The notes under the pieces are model-generated. The model did not search any database. It saw only the letters and a list, made by a program, of their open reading frames with translations, and was not told the DNA's origin. A stretch of 64,000 nt of DNA. Origin: Rhizobium leguminosarum bv. viciae USDA 2370. Lineage in GTDB: Bacteria > Pseudomonadota > Alphaproteobacteria > Rhizobiales > Rhizobiaceae. The stretch is taken from the NCBI RefSeq assembly GCF_002008365.1, contig NZ_MRDL01000051.1, positions 496,001 through 560,000 of the forward strand, read 5' to 3'. This document shows, piece after piece, positions 35,555 through 43,573 of this stretch. The stretch's first letter is position 1. Every line of letters starts with the position of its first letter. The position numbers were made by a program, and so were the translations under genes.

Positions 35555-35974
35555 TTGAGTGAGAAGATCGATCTTAGCAATTACGTTCCCTCGGAAGAGG
35601 AAGAATTCATGAACGTAAACCAGCGTGCCTACTTCAGGGCGAAGCTGGTTGCATGGAGAAATGATATCCTTAGAGAAGCGCGCGAGACACTCGACCATCT
35701 GGCCGAGGAAAGCGCAAACCATCCCGACCTCGCCGACCGGGCGTCGTCGGAAACAGACCGGGCGATCGAACTTCGCGCCCGTGACCGGCAGAGAAAGCTG
35801 ATTTCGAAGATCGACGCGGCACTGCAGCGCATCGAAGACGGCACCTACGGATATTGCGAGGAAACTGGCGAGCCGATCGGCCTCAAGCGCCTCGACGCCC
35901 GCCCGATCGCGACACTATCGATCGAGGCGCAGGAGCGTCACGAACGCCGCGAAAAGGTCTATCGCGACGAATGA
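35555..35974 (+). CDS. dksA: DksA-family RNA polymerase-binding protein
   Basis: 139 residues with TTG start and AGGAGA 6 bp before it. Long N-terminal coiled-coil (AYFRAKLVAWRNDILREARE, ETDRAIELRARDRQRKLISK) followed by GTYGYCEETGEPIGLKRL. DksA binds the RNA polymerase secondary channel and modulates promoter response to ppGpp. The zinc finger is degenerate: of the four canonical Cys only the first is kept (Cys-x2-Thr, then Ser-x2-Ala), so metal-free folding is expected. The start is set by the ribosome site; the frame is open to 35534. Ends in an intrinsic terminator. Confidence 0.92.
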   Translation: MSEKIDLSNYVPSEEEEFMNVNQRAYFRAKLVAWRNDILREARETLDHLAEESANHPDLADRASSETDRAIELRARDRQRKLISKIDAALQRIEDGTYGYCEETGEPIGLKRLDARPIATLSIEAQERHERREKVYRDE

Positions 35975-36003
35975 GAGTTTTCATGCAGGCATGAGAGCAG
36001 AAT

Positions 36004-36034
36004 AAGCGCCGCGATCAGATCGCGGCGCTTTTTT
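36004..36034 (+). terminator. Intrinsic terminator after dksA
   Basis: Perfect 11-bp stem AAGCGCCGCGA / TCGCGGCGCTT with a 5-base loop, followed by TTTT. About 30 bp after the stop. Confidence 0.9.
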
Positions 36035-36112
36035 GTTATCCATTGTCCTCGCGTGTTGGGGAACAAGCCACAAAGGCCCGGGATCGAGCCGTTGTCGCCG
36101 CAGATTCCGTGA

Positions 36113-36748
36113 TTACAGCCGATCTCCTGATGCCAGAGGTTTCCACGATTGCTCTCGATCGGCCTGCATGGCGAGGTCGATCACGATAAGGGTGCCATTC
36201 CTGATGCGTCGCCGCATGACGTCTGATCGGTCAGGATCTGTGCGAACCATGCCTTCATCATGAAGAGCCTGCAGCCGGGAGCGCGAAACTTTCAACTCGG
36301 ACGCGAGCAGACGGTCAAGCCGTATGCTGGTTGGAAACGGGACTATTAGTTCGATTGCCAAACTCGTCCAATGTGCAGTTTCGCGCTGGATTTCTTTCGC
36401 GATTTCAAATTCAGCAAACTCGTCCACACGTTGCGACTTGTGCCGGAGAGCATCCAGGTTGAAGGTTTCCGCCCGGATCCAGTCCGGATCGTTGGATTGT
36501 AACGCGTCAAGGATTGCAGGGTCGATGTCGCGAACATTGCGGCGCTCGATGATTGGCCGGTTCCATGTCCTTTCACAGGTCAGGCATTTGTAGATAAGCC
36601 AAGCATCAAGCTTGCGACCGTTGGCGTTGAGCCGGATCTTGCCGCTGGATTGGAAGGCTCTCAGGCTTCCGCATCCACTGCATGCAATCCAAGGCTGGGG
36701 AGCTGTCTTGGGAATAATGGTCCATCGGACCTGAAGCGTATTGCACAT
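36113..36748 (-). CDS. DUF1062 domain-containing protein
   Basis: 211 residues. A zinc-ribbon-like N-terminus (CSGCGSLRAF ... CLTCERTWNR) is followed by a helical domain with IPTSIRLDRLL-type text (FPTSIRLDRLLASELKVSRSRLQALHDEG), typical of DUF1062, whose end resembles an S4 RNA-binding fold. Start ATG 36748 gives the family's N-terminus; the frame runs to 36904 without a likely start. Codon use and lower G+C than neighbours suggest transfer. Function unknown. Confidence 0.75.
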   Translation of the reverse strand: MCNTLQVRWTIIPKTAPQPWIACSGCGSLRAFQSSGKIRLNANGRKLDAWLIYKCLTCERTWNRPIIERRNVRDIDPAILDALQSNDPDWIRAETFNLDALRHKSQRVDEFAEFEIAKEIQRETAHWTSLAIELIVPFPTSIRLDRLLASELKVSRSRLQALHDEGMVRTDPDRSDVMRRRIRNGTLIVIDLAMQADREQSWKPLASGDRL

Positions 36749-37166
36749 ACCGTCTTGGTCTTCCGTTCGGAAGTCCACCAAGATGGTGCATGAGAAAACC
36801 CCTTGCGGGCGCGGTGTGGCGATGTTGTGGGCGGCTGAAGAGCTGAGACAGCGGAGCTGCACATGGCACATTGTAACAATGCCAAACCGGTCTCTCGCCA
36901 CCACCCGATGAACATGTTCGCATGCCGCCAGCGTGTCGCTCTGCGGCAGTACGGGTGAAACTGGAGTGAGACCGGTATTTACTTAGGCAAAGTGCAACCT
37001 CGAATGCGCCAACGCTCTTCAACCCTAGAGATAACAAATGATTGGCATGAAAGGCAGCCCCCAAGCCGCTCGTGTGCTGAAAGCCAGGGCAATGCGGCTT
37101 TTATGCAACGTGATGATGAAGGAAGGGGGGCTCTGGCAATCCGATGTCAGGCAGGCGCGTTTGCCT
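36749..37166. other. Intergenic region without supported genes
   Basis: About 420 bp, upstream of the DUF1062 gene and downstream of the FliO-like gene. Open frames here look like shadows. Lower G+C than the flanks. No promoter, repeat or RNA signal that I can support. Confidence 0.4.
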
Positions 37167-38219
37167 TCACTTGTCGCGATTGACACTCATTTCGCCGAAG
37201 ATGCGGGCGACTTCCTTCTGCAGCTCGGTATCGGCGCCGGTGATCGGGGCAAGCTCGGGATCACGGCGTGGCAGGTTGCCCGGCTGCGGCACCGCTTGGC
37301 GAGGCGCCTGGTTTGCCGGCGCCGGCACGATGCGTTCGGCCGTCAGATTGTTCGACATTTCCTCTTCCAGCACCCGCTGGAATTCATGACGGATCGCCGC
37401 TGCCGGCTGCGCAGCCGGCTCGTCTTCGGCCGTTGCAGGTGCGGCGCGCGCGGCCGCCGGCATGTCCTGGACAGACGGGGCTGAGACCTCGGGGTCGATT
37501 CGCTGTTGCGGCAGCACGCGCTGGCGGGCGGCATCGAGGATCTCGGCGGCACTTGAGGCATCGTGAAATGGTGCTGGCTGCGCGGCTGGGGGAGCGGCGG
37601 GACGCTCCGGCGGGCGCGGCTGGGGCGGGACGGCACGCAGAGGATTGTCGCGTTCGGCCGACAGCGGAGCTGTCACAGGCTCTGCCGGAAGAGGGCTCGT
37701 GACCACCGGCGGTGCCACGGCAGGCGGGGCCGGTGGTTGGGCCGACGGCTCTGGGCGCGGACGCGGCTCCGGCGAAACCGGCGCAGAGAAAGTGGGTTCG
37801 GCGGCCGGCTCGACACGGGCTGCGACCGGCGGGCGTGGTGGCGAGACCGGCGGCGTTTCCGGCCGCGCGACGGATATCGGACGCTGCTCGACGGGCTGCG
37901 GGCGGCTGGCACTGTCCGGCTGTTCGGCCGCTGCGGGGAGGATACGGCTCTCGATGACGATATCGCTCGGGCCGCCGATCATGATCAGGTGCTCGACATC
38001 GTCGCGGCGCACCAGCACCAGCCGGCGACGGGCATCGACGGCTGCGGCATCCAGCACCTGCAGCCGGGGCTGCCGGTTGCGGCCGCCGCGCACGAAGGGC
38101 GAGGGCGCCCGGCTGCGGATCACCCAGAGCACGATGATGAGCAGGAGAAGCGCCAGACCGACGCCACCGGCGGCAAGCAGGAAACGGCTGCCATAAGCTC
38201 CGACAACATCATCCAACAT
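37167..38219 (-). CDS. FliO-like membrane protein with proline-rich domain
   Basis: About 350 residues. An N-terminal membrane segment (LLAAGGVGLALLLLIIVLWVIR, about 14-36), then a FliO-like small domain (RLQVLDAAAVDARRRLVLVRRDDVEHLIMIGGPSDIVIE, about 52-90), then about 200 residues rich in Pro, Ala and Glu, and a C-terminal region ending TELQKEVARIFGEMSVNRDK. FliO is part of the flagellar export apparatus, but no flagellar genes are near, and the long Pro-rich insert is unusual, so a non-flagellar role is likely. ATG 38219 is chosen for GGAG placed 9 bp ahead; GTG 38225 is an alternative. Confidence 0.75.
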   Translation of the reverse strand: MLDDVVGAYGSRFLLAAGGVGLALLLLIIVLWVIRSRAPSPFVRGGRNRQPRLQVLDAAAVDARRRLVLVRRDDVEHLIMIGGPSDIVIESRILPAAAEQPDSASRPQPVEQRPISVARPETPPVSPPRPPVAARVEPAAEPTFSAPVSPEPRPRPEPSAQPPAPPAVAPPVVTSPLPAEPVTAPLSAERDNPLRAVPPQPRPPERPAAPPAAQPAPFHDASSAAEILDAARQRVLPQQRIDPEVSAPSVQDMPAAARAAPATAEDEPAAQPAAAIRHEFQRVLEEEMSNNLTAERIVPAPANQAPRQAVPQPGNLPRRDPELAPITGADTELQKEVARIFGEMSVNRDK

Positions 38220-38522
38220 AGTCACTCACTCCATTTCGCATTCGGCACATATTGACGACTTTTCCGTTCCTTAGGCAAGGCCCGCCGATCCTGTCCAGTC
38301 ACGGGAGAACGCGATTTCGTGTTCCGCTGCTTGGCACTCGACGACCTTGCGCACGGGCAGCAGCTGGGCTTCTGGGGCAGATGGCGCTGTTGCCTGTGAA
38401 TTCAAGCAGTCTTGCCGACTAGCGGTGTTTTTGCCGACGCAGCAAATTGCTAAGAAGGAAAGAGTGCCTGATTCCTGCTTCGTGTTCGTGCTACGAAGCG
38501 GGAGGGCTTATGTGAGGAATAC
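38220..38522. other. Divergent promoter region of fliO-like and cckA
   Basis: About 300 bp. Just before cckA there is a small hairpin with arms GCTTCGT (38477-38483) and ACGAAGC (38493-38499), 22 bp ahead of the start, with GAGGAA as ribosome site. No full CtrA box seen. Confidence 0.4.
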
Positions 38523-41126
38523 ATGACGAAACCGCGTCAGGCCGACGACTATAACGCACCGCTTGTGGATCGTGGGGGGCGTTCTGGCACGGTCTTGCGC
38601 ATTCTTCTGCTGGCGCTCGTGCTGATCGCTGCCGCCGGCGCCTTCGTCTTCTTCAAAAAGTCGCTCGACAACGAGGTCGTGCTTGGCGGTCTCGGCGTGC
38701 TCGCCATGGTCGGCATCTTCTTCCTGGTATCCTCGGTCATCGGCTTCATCGAGGTGATGCCGCAGCGCCAGTCCGACAGCCTGGCGCGCGCCTTCCTCAA
38801 CAGCCATCCCGACGGAACGCTGATCACCGACGAAAAGGGCCGGATCATCTATGCCAATGCCGCCTATGGTGCGCTGACCGGCGCTCGCAAGGCGACCGAG
38901 GTGCAGACGCTGGAAACGCTGCTGTCGCGTCATCGCGAATCCAACGAGGCGCTCTACAGGCTGGTCAACGGGCTGCGCGAGGGCAAGGAAGGCCGCGAGG
39001 AATTCCGCCTGCTGCGTGCCGTCGGCCCCGGCAGCAACAGTTCCGGCGCCCATTGGTACCGGCTGAAGGCACGGCTGCTGCAGCCGGAGGAGAACGGCGG
39101 CAAGCCGCTGCAGATCTGGCAGATTACCGACATCACCACGGAGCGCGACGACCAGGAGCGCTTCTTCAAGGAATTGCAGAACGCGATCGACTATCTCGAC
39201 CATGCGCCGGCTGGCTTCTTTTCCGCCGGCAGGAAGGGCGAGATCTTCTACCTGAATGCGACGCTTGCCGAGTGGCTGGGCCTCGACCTCACCAAATTCG
39301 TGCCGGGCTCGATGACGATCGGCGACGTGGTGGCGGGCGAGGGGCTCGCGTTGATTCAATCGGTGCAGGCCGAACCCGGCCTGAAGAAGACCGTGACGCT
39401 CGATCTCGACCTGCGCAAGAGCAATGGCCAGAGCCTGCCGGTGCAGATCATCCACAGCGTTACCTCGATGCGCGACGGCGCACCCGGCGAAAGCCGGACG
39501 ATCGTGCTGGCGCGTGAAAAGAGCGATGCCGGCGGCCAGTCCGCTTCGGCCGCTGCCATGCGCTTCACCCGCTTCTTCAACAACACACCGATGGCAATCG
39601 CCTCGGTTGACGGCGACGGGCGTATCCTGCGCACCAATGCACCATTCCTGAAGATGTTCTCTGGTGTCGTCTCGCGCGATGACCTCGAAAAGGCGCCGCA
39701 TCTTGAAACCATCGTGCAGGAGAGCGATCGGCCACAGCTCGCCGCGGCGCTGGCGGCGGCCAAGGACCGGCAGGGCGACATTGCGCCGCTCGACACCCGC
39801 ACACCGACCGACGAGGCGCGCTATTTCCGCTTCTATGTCAATGCCGTCATCGACCAGAGCGACGAGGCGCCCGAGGAGGCGGCGATCGTCTACGCTGTCG
39901 AGGTGACCGAGCAGAAGGCGCTGGAAGCACAGATGGCGCAGACGCAGAAGATGAATGCTGTGGGAACGCTCGCCGGCGGCATCGCGCATGATTTCAACAA
40001 CGTGCTGACGGCGATCCTGCTTTCCTCCGACCATCTGCTGCTGCAGGCGCGGCCCGCCGATGCCAGCTTCGCCGACCTGATAGAGATCAAGCGCAACGCC
40101 AACCGTGCCGCCGTGCTGGTGCGCCAGCTGCTCGCCTTTTCGCGCAAGCAGACGATGCGGCCCTCGGTGCTGAACCTGACCGATGTCGTCGGCGACCTGC
40201 GCATGCTGGTCGACCGGCTGCTTTCCGGCACCAATGTCAAACTCGACGTGCAATATGGCCGCGACCTCTGGCCTGTCAAAACAGACCTTTCGCAGTTCGA
40301 GCAGGTGCTGATCAATCTCTGCGTCAATGCGCGCGACGCGATGCCCGAGGGTGGCACGCTGACACTGCGCACCCGCAATCTGACCGCCGCCGAGGTCTCC
40401 GCCTTCAACTACTCCTACATGCCGGCCGAGGACATGGTGCTGGTCGAAGTCGCGGATAACGGCACCGGTATCGCTCCCGAGATCATGGACAAGATCTTCG
40501 AGCCGTTCTTCACCACCAAGGATGTCGGCAAGGGCACCGGGCTTGGCCTCGCCATGGTCTACGGCATCGTCAAACAGTCGGGCGGCTACATCCAGCCGGA
40601 ATCCGAAGTCGGCAAGGGCACAACCTTCCGCGTCTTCCTGCCGCGGCACATTCCGGACCCGGCGGTGGCCGCCGAAGCGGGCTCGATCGACGGCGCCATC
40701 GCCGGGGCCGAAGTGGTGCCGCTGCCGGTATCGCCGCAGCAGCCGGAGGACCTGACGGGATCGGCCGTCATCCTTCTCGTCGAGGACGAGGAGGCTGTGC
40801 GCCGCGGCGGCAAGCGCATGCTGGAAACGCGGGGCTACACCGTGCACGAGGCGGGCTCGGGCGTCGAGGCACTCAGCATCTTGGAAGAACTCGACGGCAA
40901 GGTCGACATCGTCGTCTCCGACGTCGTGATGCCCGAAATGGACGGTCCGACGCTGTTGCGCGAGCTGCGCAAGACCTATCCCGACATGAAGTTCATCTTC
41001 GTCTCAGGTTATGCCGAAGATGCTTTTGCCCGCAACCTGCCGCCGGAGGCGAAATTCGGCTTCCTACCGAAGCCCTTCTCGCTGAAGCAGCTCGCTGTTG
41101 TGGTGAAGGAGACGCTGGATGGGTGA
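38523..41126 (+). CDS. cckA: Cell cycle histidine kinase CckA
   Basis: 867-residue hybrid kinase. Two N-terminal membrane segments (about 24-44 and 54-77) are followed by three PAS-like domains (the first with SHPDGTLITDEKGRIIYANA, at about residue 95), the HisKA domain with phosphorylated His489 in GGIAHDFNNVLTAI, the ATP-binding domain (NLCVNARDAM, DNGTGIAP, GKGTGLGLAMVYGIV) and a receiver domain with Asp800 in VVSDVVMPEMDG. CckA feeds phosphate to CtrA through ChpT in Caulobacter and rhizobia. The TGTGAGGAATAC ribosome site precedes ATG 38523. The gene is followed by a palindromic repeat. Confidence 0.95.
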   Translation: MTKPRQADDYNAPLVDRGGRSGTVLRILLLALVLIAAAGAFVFFKKSLDNEVVLGGLGVLAMVGIFFLVSSVIGFIEVMPQRQSDSLARAFLNSHPDGTLITDEKGRIIYANAAYGALTGARKATEVQTLETLLSRHRESNEALYRLVNGLREGKEGREEFRLLRAVGPGSNSSGAHWYRLKARLLQPEENGGKPLQIWQITDITTERDDQERFFKELQNAIDYLDHAPAGFFSAGRKGEIFYLNATLAEWLGLDLTKFVPGSMTIGDVVAGEGLALIQSVQAEPGLKKTVTLDLDLRKSNGQSLPVQIIHSVTSMRDGAPGESRTIVLAREKSDAGGQSASAAAMRFTRFFNNTPMAIASVDGDGRILRTNAPFLKMFSGVVSRDDLEKAPHLETIVQESDRPQLAAALAAAKDRQGDIAPLDTRTPTDEARYFRFYVNAVIDQSDEAPEEAAIVYAVEVTEQKALEAQMAQTQKMNAVGTLAGGIAHDFNNVLTAILLSSDHLLLQARPADASFADLIEIKRNANRAAVLVRQLLAFSRKQTMRPSVLNLTDVVGDLRMLVDRLLSGTNVKLDVQYGRDLWPVKTDLSQFEQVLINLCVNARDAMPEGGTLTLRTRNLTAAEVSAFNYSYMPAEDMVLVEVADNGTGIAPEIMDKIFEPFFTTKDVGKGTGLGLAMVYGIVKQSGGYIQPESEVGKGTTFRVFLPRHIPDPAVAAEAGSIDGAIAGAEVVPLPVSPQQPEDLTGSAVILLVEDEEAVRRGGKRMLETRGYTVHEAGSGVEALSILEELDGKVDIVVSDVVMPEMDGPTLLRELRKTYPDMKFIFVSGYAEDAFARNLPPEAKFGFLPKPFSLKQLAVVVKETLDG

Positions 41127-41165
41127 GTGAGGTGCTGTCGGAGGGCACGCTGTGCCGTGCCGCAT

Positions 41166-41333
41166 CCCCCTCTGCCCTGCCGGCATCTCCCCCACAAGGA
41201 GGGAGATCGGCTGGGTGCACTGGCTCCCTAACCAAATATCCATGCAGCTCGGCGAAACGTTGATGCGATGCGAAGGTTTTGCCGCTTGTAATCTCCCCAC
41301 CTGTGGGGGAGATGCCCGGCAGGGCAGAGGGGG
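41166..41333. repeat. Long palindromic intergenic element (RIME-like)
   Basis: 168-bp element with near-perfect inverted arms of about 31 bp: CCCCCTCTGCCCTGCCGGCA and on to CAA at 41166-41196, and its reverse complement at 41302-41333 with one extra base. The sequence between is unpaired DNA without genes. It resembles the rhizobial intergenic mosaic elements. Lies between convergent cckA and psuG. Confidence 0.85.
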
Positions 41334-41388
41334 GCTGGAACGGCACCACCTCTCTGCTAAAAATTGATACCTGCCAGCCCGTCAACCT

Positions 41389-42315
41389 TCATTCACTCAA
41401 CGCAACCGCAATCTCAGCCGCAAGCCGCGCATTATTCTCAACCAACGCGATATTGGTCTTGAGGCTCTGGCCGTCCGTCAGGTCGAAGATGGTCGACAGA
41501 AGATAGGGCGTTACCGCCTTGCCGGTCACTTCGTCGCGCTCGGCGCTGTCGAGTGCCCGCTCGATATAGATTTCCATCTCCTCGCGCGCGATCTCGTCGG
41601 CCTCAGGCACCGGATTGGCGACGAGCATGCCGCCGTCGACGCCGAGCTGCTCGCGCACCGTCTGGAAATTGGCGATGGCGGCCGGGCTGTTCAGCGACAG
41701 CGGGCTACGGATGCCCGAGGAGCGCGACCAGAAGGCGGGGAATTCCTCGCTCTCATAGGTGACGACAGGCACGCCGCGGGTTTCCAGCACTTCCAGCGTC
41801 TTTGGAATATCGAGGATCGCCTTGGCGCCGGCGCAGACGACGATGACGCCGGTGCGCGCCAGTTCCTCGAGATCGGCTGATATATCGAAGCTTTCCTCGG
41901 CGCCGCGATGCACGCCGCCGATGCCGCCTGTGGCAAAAACGCGGATGCCGGCGCGCGCCGCCGCGATCATCGTCGCCGCGACCGTGGTGGCGCCGGTGCG
42001 GCGCTCGGCGATGGCGAAGGCGAGATCGGCGCGCGACACCTTCATCACTTCGGTCGCCTTGGCGAGTTGCTCCAGTTCCGCGGCTTCAAGACCGATATGC
42101 AGCGTGCCGTGAATGACGGCGATCGTTGCCGGCACTGCACCCTGTTCGCGGATGATCGCCTCGACGCTGCGGGCCATCTCGATATTGCCGGGATAGGGCA
42201 TGCCGTGGGTGATGATGGTCGATTCCAGCGCCACCACAGGCGCGCCGCGCTGCTTGGCGCTGGCGACTTCCTTCGAATAGGCGATCGGCAAAAGAGGGGA
42301 GATGGGCTTGGTCAT
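41389..42315 (-). CDS. psuG: Pseudouridine-5'-phosphate glycosidase
   Basis: 308 residues, interconverting pseudouridine 5'-phosphate with uracil and ribose 5-phosphate. Motifs VALESTIITHGMPYPGN, VIHGTLHIGLEAAELE, GATTVAATMIAA, VFATGGIGGVHRGAE, and PVVTYESEEFPAF are those of PsuG. ATG 42315 chosen by comparison to the family's start (the frame is open to 42342). It follows psuK on the same strand; together they degrade pseudouridine from RNA turnover. Confidence 0.94.
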   Translation of the reverse strand: MTKPISPLLPIAYSKEVASAKQRGAPVVALESTIITHGMPYPGNIEMARSVEAIIREQGAVPATIAVIHGTLHIGLEAAELEQLAKATEVMKVSRADLAFAIAERRTGATTVAATMIAAARAGIRVFATGGIGGVHRGAEESFDISADLEELARTGVIVVCAGAKAILDIPKTLEVLETRGVPVVTYESEEFPAFWSRSSGIRSPLSLNSPAAIANFQTVREQLGVDGGMLVANPVPEADEIAREEMEIYIERALDSAERDEVTGKAVTPYLLSTIFDLTDGQSLKTNIALVENNARLAAEIAVALSE

Positions 42316-42339
42316 GGTCTTGTCCTGTGATCGACAGAG

Positions 42340-42377
42340 CATGATGCCGAAAAGTGTGAGCGGTTTTCGGCATCATG
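42340..42377. repeat. Palindromic repeat between psuK and psuG
   Basis: Perfect 14-bp arms CATGATGCCGAAAA and TTTTCGGCATCATG with a 10-base loop. Resembles a repeated rhizobial intergenic sequence that I recall. Lies inside the presumed psuK-psuG transcript. Confidence 0.7.
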
Positions 42378-42399
42378 TTCAATTATTTAATTGGCTGCT

Positions 42400-43344
42400 T
42401 CAATGCAGAATTCTGATCTGGGGAACAAGGGCAAGCGCCTCATTCAACAGCTCGGGCGTCAGATTTTCGTTGACGGCGTGCCGCGACTGCACGGTCAGTG
42501 TGGCGACCGCGGTGCCGTGGCGGATGGCTTCTTCGAGCGGCAAGCCTGATATCAAGGCGGCGAGTGTGCCGGCCGCAAGAGAATCGCCAGCACCCGTGAC
42601 ATCGGCAACGGTGTCGGCGATCGGCGGCTGCAACGTCACGGCGCGGCCATCGCAAAGCGCGACGAGCTCGCGCCGGCCGCGGGTGACGACGGCGTTCCTG
42701 ATGCCGATCTCATTCAGCAACGGCGGCCAGCCGGCAGCCTCTTCCGGCCGCTCACCGGCAAGGGCGGCAGCTTCAGCCTCATTCAGGAACAGGTAATCAA
42801 TATCCCCGATGCAGGGTTTCAGCCTGACGACCTTGGCCGGCGAGATGGCGATTGCCGCAACGGGCTTCGCGAGCGAATGCGCCTTTGCGACGATCGCCGC
42901 GATCGTCTCTTCCGGCAGGTTGGCGTCAAAGAGGATGAAATCATGGGCGGCGAAGGCCTCCCGCACCCAGCGGATGGAGAGACGCCGCGGCACGAAGAAG
43001 CGGTAGAGATCCATGTCGGCAAGGGCGATCACCAGATTGCCGTCCTTCTCGATGATCGCCGTGTAGCTCGGCGTCTTGCGGTCGAGGAAGACGAAAGGCC
43101 GGTCGTCGATGCCTGCGAAATCGGCAGCTTCTCCAACCGTCTCGCCCATCGGATCGCCGCCGCGCGGCGAGATCATCGTCACCTGAAAACCGAGCCTTGC
43201 GAGGTTGCGCGCCGCATTGAAGCCGCCGCCGCCCGGCTCCTCGAACCAGGTGCCGGGATTGCTGGCGCCAGGCGCCGTCTCGCCCGAGATTCGGCCACGC
43301 CGGTCGATATGCGCACCGCCGAGAACAAGAATCTTTTTCTTCAT
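42400..43344 (-). CDS. psuK: PfkB-family kinase, likely pseudouridine kinase
   Basis: 314 residues, PfkB fold: GGAHIDRRG and EEPGGGGFNAARNLARLG at the start, and the ATP/substrate motif VTGAGDSLAAG with the catalytic Asp. In line with PsuK, it would phosphorylate pseudouridine to the 5'-phosphate that PsuG splits. Its pairing with psuG supports this assignment; a ribokinase-type role remains possible. The first gene of the pair. Confidence 0.87.
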   Translation of the reverse strand: MKKKILVLGGAHIDRRGRISGETAPGASNPGTWFEEPGGGGFNAARNLARLGFQVTMISPRGGDPMGETVGEAADFAGIDDRPFVFLDRKTPSYTAIIEKDGNLVIALADMDLYRFFVPRRLSIRWVREAFAAHDFILFDANLPEETIAAIVAKAHSLAKPVAAIAISPAKVVRLKPCIGDIDYLFLNEAEAAALAGERPEEAAGWPPLLNEIGIRNAVVTRGRRELVALCDGRAVTLQPPIADTVADVTGAGDSLAAGTLAALISGLPLEEAIRHGTAVATLTVQSRHAVNENLTPELLNEALALVPQIRILH

Positions 43345-43500
43345 CCGATCCGCTCTCCCGATGCCCGAAGGACGAATCGATACGGTGCGCCCTGCCGCGG
43401 CCGAGTCGGCACTTTTGGCCTAAGCCGTTGCTTTTCATTGATAAAACAAATGCAGAACACGTGTCGTTTTACCTTTTTCTTTCAACTATTTGATCGCCTA

Positions 43501-43517
43501 TTGCGAGAATGGAACAA
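43501..43517. promoter_or_regulatory. SOS operator of recA
   Basis: TTGCGAGAATGGAACAA matches TTG-N11-CAA, the operator form reported for R. etli recA, 57 bp before the start. The overlapping GAAC-N7-GTAC resembles the LexA box GAAC-N7-GAAC with one change. Regulation by LexA is inferred. Confidence 0.7.
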
Positions 43518-43573
43518 ATAGGGTACAAACTCGACATTGCTTGAGCGGCTTCAATAACCTAAAGGTGGATCGG

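Noticed and set aside
38508..40847. 779-codon open frame opposite cckA
   Set aside because: Fully inside cckA on the opposite strand, lacks known domains; a codon-bias artefact.
41166..41333. Insertion sequence with terminal inverted repeats
   Set aside because: No transposase frame fits inside the ~105 bp between the arms and no target duplication is visible.
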